A stretch of DNA of 64,000 nt from Sphagnum compactum. Lineage: Eukaryota; Bryophyta; Sphagnopsida; Sphagnales. The translations under genes and the position numbers were made by a program. Under the pieces are notes generated by a model. That model was not told the origin of the DNA, ran no database searches, and saw only the letters and a list, made by a program, of their open reading frames with translations. Shown here in pieces: positions 25,418 to 34,881 of the stretch. Position 1 is the first letter of the stretch, and the number at the start of each line of letters is the position of its first letter. The stretch covers positions 3,286,001 through 3,350,000 of the forward strand of contig OZ234501.1 of assembly GCA_965153455.1 (NCBI GenBank), given 5' to 3'.

Positions 25418-27051
25418 TTCCAAAAGACAGTGCCATCCTTACAAAAGCAATGGCAATCACCACAATTTGGTAGTTCCAATTGCATCCTAATTACATGTAA
25501 GGATGGCTTAAGTATAAGTAAGAACCACATGGTTGATTCTTACCCTAATTTATTTTCAAAAATCAATATATCTTTATGGGGCACATATTCAAAGGTATGT
25601 AAATCTGGAAAATTACACCCTATATGTACCCTTGATATATATAAGACATATTCGTTTATTTAAAAATATAAAAAAAAATCTACATCATTTCTACAAGATG
25701 GAGAAAGGATATAACTTAAGCACCATTCAATGCATCCTAGATTTCCTACAGTTATGAACTATCATTGTGGCATAACTTAGGACTCAACATGTATTTGCCA
25801 TTGCCACACTATCACATTATTTATTTAATCGTTAAGTTGTCTCAAATTAATCTTATGCTTATAAGGCTTGAAAATTGTTCTATCTTTATTGGACCTTTCA
25901 TTGACACCCCCTCAACTGTTTCATGAATCTCAAACATCCTTGCTACTCACTAAATATTATAACAAGACCAATGTTTTGCTGAACACCACGAATTTTGGTG
26001 TCTGCTTCTACCCCCAACCATCTAGAGATTTCTCACCCGTAATTATGCAATTGAGGTTCTAAAACTATGGTTACAAACTTTTTGTTGAAGAAAAGAACTA
26101 ACCCAACACCTTATTCACCAATATCGTATTTTAGAAAAGAAAATAACCCCCCCACGTAACCATGCGCATTCATCATTCCTTATTCTAACATGAAGTTGCT
26201 AAAAACCCCTAATAACCTTACCACACTCGAATATCCCTGATGTAACTCTTCAAAATTGAGACTATCGCACATGGTTATGTCAATATGGCTCATAGCATAC
26301 CATCCATAAAGAAATAAAAAACTAATGCTTACGATGATAATAAGGTTGTCAAAAATTCAATATACCAAGAGTCTATTTCAAATTCTAATGGGGTCCATTG
26401 GGATGTCAAGACAAGGAGGTATAAGATTATTGGCAACAACTTAATATAGTGTTATCAAGTCACAATCCTCACCCCAAGGATAGCTGCATCTATGGTGAAT
26501 GTGGTTTTCGAGGCTTTCATTGTGAGCCAGGAAGTGCCACGCAAGGATTATACCTTAGTTTCATCTTCGCATTTCCCTTCATTAACCTTTATTGATACAA
26601 CGATTCTTTTGATGAGGATGTTTCCTTACTTGTGAGTTCTGACATGAATGTTTCTAGCTCATTTTTTGCTTCGATTTTAAATGCGTACCCTATGGAGGAT
26701 GTGCCTTAAAATTTGAAGCAAGTTCAGGGTTGAAACTTTGAAACCATAATAGACTATTTGAAAGCAATGTCTATTGCACCACATTAATCAAACGAGTTGA
26801 GGTGATTGGACTACAACAATATCAAAATCCAATATGTTTCCTCTCTTCATTCCATGATGACAACATGTTTGAATTGTCGCCCATTTATCTTCCAATTAAC
26901 CATTCTCGACAAATGCAAGGCATGGACCGCAAGTACGATGGTCATGTCTGGTGCAAAGTGAAAACCTCCAACATAAAAAACAATTTTGGTTTAGGATTTG
27001 AAAGCACCAAGTGCTTGGGGCACTTACATTGCAATAACAATTTCTGTGAAC

Positions 27052-27316
27052 ATTTAGTAGTCCAAAGTGCCCGTGGTTTGTCCCAACACCCAAGGGTGTT
27101 CCCGAATGTGAACTAACCCATTTGTGGTTGGTTTTGGATGCAGATTCGTGCTTGATCTACTAATCCATCTTCCTAGTCTAATCCCGGGGCTTCCAACTCG
27201 ACCCTCTACCCCTTTCTAGAGTTGGAAGTCGGGAGCGTGCCCTTCGGTCCCAACTTTCCGCAACTTCACATTGGTGACCCTCAAGTGGGTTCACCCCGGG
27301 ACCAAGGAGCGCGTCA
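27052..27316 (+). mobile_element. 5'-truncated LTR (3' part only)
   Basis: This segment matches, with the same orientation, the last ~260 bases of the LTR at 27979-28800: TGCCCGTGG... CAACACCCAAGGGTGT, TGTGGTTGGTTTT, GATGCAGATTC, and the end GGAGCGCGTCA. The first ~560 bases of that LTR are missing. To its left is transposase-like coding sequence ending in CNNNFCEH; to its right the coding sequence resumes as LGMHEQPI, apparently with some tens of codons lost. The left join shares GTCCAA-GTGCCCGTGG with the intact LTR, which suggests a deletion through microhomology. Confidence 0.7.
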
Positions 27317-27721
27317 ACCTTGGCATGCATGAACAGCCTATTTGTCGCAACCTTAACATTGGGTTCACGACTAAGTGTGAAGTGCAAGGGCTCATGAGAT
27401 CAAAAGAATGTGTTTAGGTGTGAAATACACTTTCACAAATGAGGGAAAGCACAAGGGATGAAGTTCAATAACTCCCAAATGCACTCCCATTTTAGGAGCT
27501 ACACTCGTGCGAGAGTTGCAAATGTTCAAAGCCTTGGGTGAAAAGGCAAAAAAACACCAAATTGGGCCCCTAAGATACCGATAATTTTTTTTTGAAAAAT
27601 AAATGTTTAAATTGCCCTTTCATTGTTCATTTAGACCTGATTTGCATGAGTTATAATCAAAAGAAGGGGCAAAAGTCAAATTAGGAATTTGACTTCCAAC
27701 CATAAGTCCTTTCAAAACAAG

Positions 27722-29351
27722 TGACGCGCTCCTAAGTCCCTTGTTAGACCCACTTGAGGGTCTAAGTATGTTGAGTTGTGGGAAGTTGGGACTTGAGGGC
27801 CGCTCCCGACTTCCAGCACTAAAGAGGGGTAGAGGGGCGTGCTAGAAGTCCCGGGATTAGACTAGGAAGAGGGACAAGCTTTTCACCTACTCAAATCTGC
27901 ATAAAAACCAACCCCAAGTTGGTTAGAACTCATTCTGCACCCTTTTGGTGTTGGGACAAGCCACGGGCTAACTCGGACTGTCGCAACCCCACTTTGGCCA
28001 AGTGTGGGGGTGAAGCCGTTGCACTTGGAAAAGTGGGAGATTTGGAGTCCTCCGTGACTCCCGAATGTTTAGAGCTCGACAGCAAGGCCCAAAAAACCTC
28101 GCATTGAAGTGTTCTTGGTGTCATTGGAAAGGTCTTGAAGCGTAAATATCGAAAATGGCCTCGCGTTGGCCATTTGGACATCTGCAGCCCAAGTTATGGG
28201 CAAAAGAAGGGCCGGGAGTTAAACTGGCAGTTTGACTCCCGACCACTAAAAGTCGGGAATCGACCTCTTCCCAACATGCGATTCAGGTGTGCGACATGGC
28301 GTTGGAAAGATCTCGACGAGGGCTACAACTTTGGTTTAGACCTCGTCGCGATCGAACTCTGCAGTCGGGAGTTATGGCCGTTCAAAGTTTCGGGAGTCCA
28401 GCCGGGACAATTTCGGGACTCCATTTCGGGAGTCCCAACAAAATGTGCCATTTGGATGTAGCTTTCACGGCGAGCTGTAGAGAATACTATATGGGGGAAG
28501 GTGGTGGCTTCCCCCGAGTCCGGGCCGTGGTGAGTCTTGTGTGTCCAAGTGCCCGTGGCTTGTCTCAACACCCAAGGGTGTACCGAATGCTAAACTAACC
28601 TCTTGTGGTTGGTTTTTAGATGCAGATTCACATAAGCTAAGCTAGTTCCTCTTTCTAGTCTAATCCATGGGCTCCCAACTCGACCCTCTACCCCTTTTTA
28701 GAGTTGGAAGTCGGGAGCGTGCCTCTAAGTTTCAACTTTCCGCAACTTGACTTTGTGAAACCCTCAAGTGGGTTTCACCCCGTGACTTAGGAGCGCGTCA
28801 CAGACTCACTTGACTCACCACGGCCCGGATTCGGGGGAAGCCACCACCTTCCCCCATATAGTATATTCTGCGTCTCACCGCCGAGGCTACATCCGAATGG
28901 CTACTTTGGGAGTCCCGAAACTGTCCCGGGTTGGAGTCCCAAAACTTTGGGAGCTCATATCTCCCGACTGCAACATCCGATTGGAGCGAGGTCTAAACCA
29001 AAGTTGTAGTTCTCTTCAAGAGCTTTCCAACGCCATGTCACACTCCTTCAGGCGACGTCGGAAAATGGTCGATTCTCAACTTTTAGTGGTCGGGAGTCAA
29101 ACTGTCAGTTTGACTCCCGGCCCTTCTTTTGCCCATAATTTGGGCTGCAGATGTCCAAATGGCCAATGCGAGGGCATTTTAGACATCTACACTTCAAAAC
29201 ATTTCCATTGATATAAAGAACACCTCAAGGCAAGGTGTTTTGACCCCCTGTAATCGCTTCTGAGTTTTTGGGAGTCCCGGAGGACTCCAACTTCCCACTT
29301 TTGGGAGTGTGGGCTTCACCCTCACACTTAGCCCAAAGTGGAGTTGCGACA
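27722..29351 (-). mobile_element. Minus-strand LTR nested in the outer LTR, ACAAG target duplication
   Basis: The insertion is flanked by perfect 5-bp duplications, ACAAG at 27717-27721 and 29352-29356. The uninterrupted relative at 41.3 kb has a single ACAAG at the same place. Read on the minus strand it starts TGTCGCAAC (29351) and ends GGAGCGCGTCA (27722). It is itself broken by a plus-strand LTR at 27979-28800. The two pieces, 29351-28801 and 27978-27722, together make about 808 bp and align with the reverse complement of that inner LTR. No internal retrotransposon genes are present. Confidence 0.82.
27979..28800 (+). mobile_element. Innermost plus-strand solo LTR, 822 bp
   Basis: Starts TGTCGCAACCCC and ends GGAGCGCGTCA. 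Flanking pentamers are CGGAC (27974-27978) and CAGAC (28801-28805), a one-mismatch target duplication. It contains the family's promoter-like segment ATACTATATGGGGGAAGG near 28487 and the GGGCCGTGGTGAGTC block. It is the most GC-rich part of the window outside genes and, because it sits inside its own inverted relative, the region forms a large inverted repeat. It should be the youngest insertion of the nest. Confidence 0.8.
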
Positions 29352-31250
29352 ACAAGGGTCAAATGAGGTCTGATTGGGGCGTGCTATACACAGTTGGAAA
29401 GATCTTTTTGAGGGTTATAAAACATTGCCCTAGATTTATTTTTTAAAGATTTAAATTGAGAAAGATATGAGTGTTCAAAGTTTTGGGACAACAAAAGTCC
29501 CAATTTTGGGACTCGCACTTGGGAGTTTCGAGGAAAAATGACCTTCGGATGTAGTCCCCGCAAAGATGCACAAAGTATACTATAGGGAGGGGAGTGGTGC
29601 CTCCTCCCAAAGGTTGCGAACCATTTAAAGCTTGTGCTTGAGGTTGTCCCTACTAAATCTACTGCACCACTTTCATTCAACTTGCACTAACCGCCCTCTT
29701 TCCTTGGTTGTGCAAGTTGATCTCATCTTGAATTCTTGCTTGTGAGTTTGTACTAGTTCCATCTTGGAGCTCCAACACACCTTCCTACTTTCGAAATGTT
29801 GCAAATTAAGGAGCATGCCATAATTATCTTCTTTTTCTGTTGTTTCAGTTTGGGACCCACATTTGGGACCCCCTTAAAGAGTTTGGGGGCGCATCACTGA
29901 TACAAAAGGTATGTGCAAGGATTCTTTGGAAAAAATCAAGGTTTTAGTAGAAGGTCAGGTTTCTTATACCTTTAAAGCCAAAATTCTGCAATCGCCTTAA
30001 ATGCAAATAAACCCTTCTTAGAACATCATTTGTTCAATGAGAATGGCAAAGGACCTGTGGAAATTCTTCAAGGTGAGAAACTTGACAAGTTGATGGACAA
30101 ATTCTAGCCCCAACATTCAAAACCTCATTTCATCCTTTAAGCATAGTGCTGGTATTAAAAGCCCCATGGATAGCATACTTCTTCTTAAGTCAAAAAATCC
30201 TTTTGACAACATCCAAGATAGTTGTTTCCTTGGACAAATGGTTAGGAAAAAGGTGTTTCTGTTTAAAATGTCGTTTATGGGCCAACAAGTGGGGTTGATT
30301 TGGTGAAGTGCATGCAACTTGGTGGTGATTTGCAGAATTGGAGGTTTGATGTTTGATCATGTCAAGCATGTTTAGGAATGGACCACCATGGCTTGTCATG
30401 TTTATGACCCGATGTTTTGCAAAGTGATCACCATTGCAATTTGCGACATGCAATCTGAATCCACAAAAGCTCAATGTATCATGTGGACAAAACTGAACCA
30501 TGTGATGTTCAAGTTTGGTCTTGCAAACCTTAATTTCAAAAGGTTCATGGTGGATAATGCACATGCCAATTGGATTGTTGTCCATATCGTGTACAGTTCT
30601 GGAAATGCCTTTGTGAAAATGTTTAACAAGGAATGAACTTGCTTGTTCCATTGGACTTAATCGTTTGATAAGACACACAGAACAATTGATTGCATTGGAG
30701 TTACAAGAACGACACAAGGCCTTGCCTTGTGTTTCAAATGTAAGAATGCAACATCTTTGGAAGAAGCAGATGTTTCATATGTTGCAACTCGGTCTTGGTG
30801 GTATTCTTCAAGGATTGTTCCTAAAAGTGCTCAAAAATTGGTTGAGTTTCTGGCACTTCCATGTGAGACAATAGGGGGGCTTCATGTTACGTGTGACACA
30901 CCTTGACTTTTTGTCTGGAGTTGTTTAATCGTTTTCATGATTCCAATATATGATTTGTCTTCATTTGAAAACATTTGCAAAAGTTTTGCTCGAAGGAGCT
31001 TGCCGACATGCCAACTTATAACCTATCTAAAACAGTCCATAATATTTAGTTGCAATAGTCTAACAAAAGTGTCGGATGCCTTTTCATTGCGACTTTTGAT
31101 GATTATGTTAGGGCATTTAGACAAAGTGCATCTTACAAGGTATACTTGAAGGTGGAAGATGCAAAGAGGGTCTTGGTAGGGATGAATGAAATTGCGACGA
31201 ATAAGCCAATATGGTGACCCGTCATAAATGGCCAACGCCATCACTAAATA

Positions 31251-32328
31251 CACCAATAAGTCTTTCTAGACATAACCATGTGTATGTGTACAGCAACAAT
31301 AGTGCAAGGCTGGAAATGTTACTAGCAACATCTTGAGGTAGAGGAGGAAGGAAGGAAGGAAGGAAGGGTAGAACCGAACATGAACAGAAAGGAAGAGAAG
31401 CTGCCTATCCACATGACACTGGTGTAAACATTTGCCAACCATCCAAAGAAGACCAGCAAGAACCATCCAAAGACCACTAAGAACAATTGACTGTATGCCA
31501 GTGATTCCAAGCAAATCCCTAAGAGCATTTTGGGAATGTCCCCAACCTTGAGATTTACCCATTGTAATGCACAAGGCAAAGGTGATCATGAACCTAAACC
31601 TAAATATACATAATTCAAAGCAACTTCAAACCACCAAGAGCTTCTTCTTACAGAATATATATGAACCTGCATAGAATGGAAAGATAACCCCAATTGTAAG
31701 GTCAGAGTTTTCAGTTTATGATCAGTAAACAGGAAAAAGAACACTGACAGCAAATTCAATGCAAACAATATAATACACCATCCTATGACCTGCCAAGTTG
31801 GTGCATCTCATTCCCATACAGAGCACCGCAATATTTAGGACCACCTTAACTACACTGTTTGATTGCAAGGCTAGAAACATAAGTTCAGCAAAACAAGTTT
31901 CCAGCTTTAGTATTCTCTTTACCACAGGCTGTCATAGCTGCCATAGGCTACTGGGATCTACATCTCCACTCTGCCAAGGAAGTAGCCAATCCTCGTACTA
32001 GTGACTTGGGGCTAGTCTCACTTAATGGCATAGGCGTGTCATGTGTCAAGCTGCTATGAGTAACAGCAGAAATCACTGTAAACTATGGGTGCTAAGTGCC
32101 AGCCATCCACACTGTCGAGAGACTGGTAATAGGATCCTCTTTGCTTGTAGAGTGATCTCCACACATTGCTCCCAAAACACAACAAGAAGAAAAAACAACA
32201 TGCTGCATTCATACAAGCTTTTTCAGTCACATTTTTCCCAAAGAGAATAACTCTCATAGCACTCCTAGAATACTACATCTTCTACTTAAACTCCCTGCAA
32301 CATCACCAGGACGAGCTCATCATCAACA
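31251..32328. other. 3' flank of the small unknown gene
   Basis: Sequence downstream of the minus-strand gene that ends at 32329, probably including its 3' UTR. It holds a (GGAA)n microsatellite at about 31344-31368. A minus-strand frame at 31562-31266 would start MGKSQGWGHSQNALRDLLGI and is hydrophobic in its middle. I do not recognise it and treat it as a weak candidate only. Confidence 0.4.
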
Positions 32329-32802
32329 CTAGAAGTTGTCCCTTTGGGAGGCTCTCTTCTGAATTCCATTGATAATCTCACCAAGTCCAAGAGAAGGTCG
32401 ATTGAGAAAACCCTCATAATGTGACCTACTGCTTGTTAGCGGAGTCTTCACCAAAAGCTCGAAAAAGTTCCCATAGATGTACTCTGGTACATAGCCATGT
32501 TCTCCATCGTAGACAAGCACATGTCCATGCCATTCCCATGTGCGATACCCAGAGGCGGCGTCTTCATCATACCCCACACAGACGTGATGATCCCCGACGG
32601 CCACAGAGTTGCCGGAATTAGGGTTCAAGAGCTCCCACCGCCCATCCAGGATGAGCTTCACTATTGCTTCCGACAAAGACGCTTCCTCTTGAGCGAGCTT
32701 TGCCCTAGTAGATTCTTCGCCAGTCCTTTCTGTCGTATCTACAGATTCTGCTCTTCCTGCTGCCGGACCTGAAGCCGCAATCTGCATTGCAGTCCTCGCC
32801 AT
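32329..32802 (-). CDS. Conserved plant protein of unknown function, 157 aa
   Basis: A single-exon frame of 157 codons starting ATGGCGAGG (context AAAGCATGGCG). The N-terminal ~40 residues are low complexity and rich in A, E and T. The rest looks folded: AIVKLILDGRWELLNPNSGN, SVAVGDHHVCVGYDEDAASG, YRTWEWHGHVLVYDGEHGYV, PEYIYGNFFELL, then SHYEGFLNRPSLGLGEII. The density of W, H, Y and G and the EYIYGN.FE block resemble a small plant-wide family without an assigned function, as far as I recall. There are no membrane segments or signal peptide. An acceptor-like TTTTGTTTTAG about 10 bases upstream of the ATG suggests an intron in the 5' UTR. It is divergent from the trihelix gene to the right. No function is claimed. 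Confidence 0.78.
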   Translation of the reverse strand: MARTAMQIAASGPAAGRAESVDTTERTGEESTRAKLAQEEASLSEAIVKLILDGRWELLNPNSGNSVAVGDHHVCVGYDEDAASGYRTWEWHGHVLVYDGEHGYVPEYIYGNFFELLVKTPLTSSRSHYEGFLNRPSLGLGEIINGIQKRASQRDNF

Positions 32803-33591
32803 GCTTTACGACCTAAAACAAAGTCGAAAACCCCAGAAAAACCCCCCTTCCCCTAAACTCAGTTCCTTCAGAGGCTGAAACCAAAAACCGCAAAAGCCTC
32901 CTAAAAAGCCTCTTATCCCTAACAAAGTTCCTGCAAATGTCGTAGATCTATTTGTTCTCGAGAACGTAAACTCCCTGAATCCACGTAAATGCAAAGAACG
33001 GAAACCCGAATTGCGAAGGTGAGTAAGTGATAACCGACGACAACAGAAACGACCGATGATGACAGCAAACCACAAATTGTCGCTTCTCTACACAGCAGCT
33101 TTGAAGGCCAAAAGACTAACACCCCGCCGAACTTCCCGAAGGATAAATGGAAGGCTAGATAAAAACCAAAAACTGCGAACCCTAAATCATGCAAGAAAAA
33201 TCGCAATCGTCCTGTTAGAGCATTTAAGCAAATCCAAAGGAAAGGTAGCTTTTTAAAGTCCTTCTCCTCCCCCCTCGTTCACGGCTCCCTTTCCCCTCCA
33301 CTTCGCCCTCTCCCTCACCTGACACGAGGGTCAAAACAGCTAATGCACACAGAGGACAAACAAAGCGATTTCTTTTCCACAAGAAACCCTCCGAAAAAAA
33401 CGAATGCAAGAAGAAATCTGTCTAAGACTTCCGGCCAGCTCCGAAGCCAGCAAACGAGCTACAGAAAAAGCACGCCAACAACAACCAAGCAGCGAATTGT
33501 CTCTGTCGATCCAGACGCGAGACGCGAGAGAAACAGAGGAAGAGAACGCGCTCGCGCGCAGAGAGGGAGACAAACAAAAGAGCGAGTCGAT
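32803..33591. promoter_or_regulatory. Upstream region of the small unknown gene
   Basis: A stretch relatively rich in C and G for this window, with CG dinucleotides and a CGCGCTCGCGCGCAG cluster near 33548. This fits the 5' UTR and promoter of the minus-strand gene starting at 32802. A likely 5' UTR intron ends just above the ATG, at about 32812. I could not fix the first exon or a TATA box. Confidence 0.5.
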
Positions 33592-33803
33592 GCGCGACAT
33601 TCCGACTACTTATAATCGACCGCAACAAATGACCAGAGACTGCGGTCGGTCCCATGAGCGTCAAAGCGCGACATTCCGACGTAGAATCGACCGAAACAAA
33701 TGAGCACACACTACGATTCCATGAGCGTCCAAGCGCAACATTCCGACTACTCATAATCGACCGCTACAAATGACCAGACACTAACGGTCCCAATGGGCGT
33801 CCA
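33592..33803. repeat. Three tandem ~70-bp repeats in the divergent promoter region
   Basis: Copies at 33592-33665, 33666-33732 and 33733-33803 (74, 67 and 71 bp). Each has the order GCGC(G/A)ACATTCCGAC, AATCGACCG, ACAAATGA, then a GGTCCCATGAGCGTC-like end. The copies share several CG sites, including TCGACCG. They lie between the start of the 157-aa gene (minus) and the trihelix gene (plus). They may be regulatory; this is inference from position. Confidence 0.85.
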
Positions 33804-34881
33804 TCATTTCACACCGTTGGATCAAGCGATTAGATTCTTTGTAGTGTGGGAATGATAAACCCTAAAAGGTCGAAGCAAAAACGAAGATTAAATTGAGACT
33901 TTCTTTCTTTCTTTCCCTTTCTTCTCTAATAAATTATCTGCTTTTTGGAGATGGGTTTTTCCACTTTTGTTATGTCAGGTCGATGTTGCCTTCAAGATCT
34001 TGACTTCTATTAAATGAGGGCTTTTAGTACTAAGCAAGTTGAAGGTGAAAGTACAGAGTTCTGCTGTTTGATGCTGTTTGATGTTTAAATAGTTCAATGC
34101 CACAATTGACACTCCTTGCAGAGATGATGTAGGGGATTGCAATCATCAGAATTGTTCACCAACTAGATCCTTTTGAATCCTCACAATATGTCATTCAAGA
34201 ACATGCGATATCCTGGTTGCCTTCATAAATGAATGTGCTAGCAACTTTCAAGCTGAGGTTGTTTTTTCAATGCATGCCTTCTTCTTCATACAACAGATTA
34301 TAAGAGCAGCACTGCATCCTGAAAATGTTGGATATGCTATAAGGCAGCATGCCATCCTAACAGGGTGAATGGTCCTCTTCAAGAACTGGTGCAACAAGTC
34401 CCCTCTACGCCCACGCGCCCATTTGGTGCTTTGTTCTAGGGTTTTATTTTCTTCACGTGCACTGCAAATATGGGGTACGTTGCCTAACCTCGTCTTTTTC
34501 CTTGCATTTTTCTGTCAAGGATTGTTTGAGAGTGGTGTCTCTCAGTGGGGCAAGAAAGAAAGGGAGAAAGAATGCACCTACTGATGTGTCGTTTTTCTGA
34601 AATCTTGGCTGGAAGAGAGAGAGGTTATGAGGGTTTTGAAATGTTCTTGACGACAGCCTTTGTACACGAGTAACATTTGTTCTGTCATCTGTTGTCTTTT
34701 GTGTACTGTATGATAATCGGTGATGAATAAGCTTGCAGCCTTTTTTATGCTGCTTCTTTGCTAACTTGAAGAAACACCCTACTGTGCACTTGTATATACA
34801 ACAGAGCAGTAATCGCCTTGCCACTTGGTCTACTCTGCAGTGAAGCTACTCAAGCAGAACGAGTCAAGCAGGGGATTGTGG
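33804..34881 (+). promoter_or_regulatory. Upstream region of the trihelix gene
   Basis: Sequence between the tandem repeats and the chosen start codon. It has a pyrimidine tract (TTTCTTTCTTTCTTTCCC) near 33901. A possible acceptor CTACTCTGCAG at 34840 suggests that one or more 5' UTR introns lie here. No convincing coding exon was found. Confidence 0.4.

Larger units (their letters stand above)
27343..29896 (+). mobile_element. Outer LTR of the nest, split by a second insertion
   Basis: The LTR starts TGTCGCAACC and ends GGGGGCGCATCA. Removing 27722-29351 and one duplicated pentamer leaves about 919 bp that aligns throughout with the uninterrupted LTR at 41335-42229. It carries a TATA-like box in a GTATACTATAGGGAGGGG context near 29575 and a CTCCAACACACC stretch further on. 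It interrupts the transposase-like frame between LGMHEQPI and TKGMCKDS. The flanks CTATT and CTGAT would be a degraded target duplication. No primer-binding site or gag/pol follows its 3' end, so it looks like a solo LTR. Confidence 0.75.
26350..31250 (+). pseudogene. Decayed transposase-like coding region, split by LTR insertions
   Basis: Plus-strand coding remains run through this interval with several stops and frameshifts. Before the insertions: HDDNMFELSPIYLP, GMDRKYDGHVWCKVKTSNIK, then KCLGHLHCNNNFCEH. Between two insertions: LGMHEQPI (27319-27342). After them: KGMCKDSLEKIKVLVEGQV (about 29905), VEILQGEKLDKLMDKF, GVDLVKCMQLGGDLQN, EWTTMACHVYDPMFCKV, FKRFMVDNAHANWIVVHIVY, then the CKNATSLEEADVSYVATRSW block and a final NWLSFWHFHVRQ in another frame. 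The order and motifs (WTTMACHVYD; F.GFM.D.A.ANW; CLGHL.C.N..C) match a transposase-like plant family I know from repeat-rich genomes, perhaps related to MULE-type DDE transposases. I cannot prove the class. There are in-frame stops, for example before EWTTMACH and after MFNKE, so it cannot be functional as it stands. Confidence 0.65.

Noticed and set aside
27722-28800. A terminal-inverted-repeat DNA transposon with ~250-bp ends
   Set aside because: The inverted ends are the 3' parts of two oppositely oriented LTRs; the target duplications support nested LTR insertions instead.
29897-29915. Primer-binding site after the outer LTR, which would imply a complete retrotransposon
   Set aside because: The match to the initiator-tRNA complement is poor and the sequence reads on as transposase-like coding; the LTR is best seen as solo.
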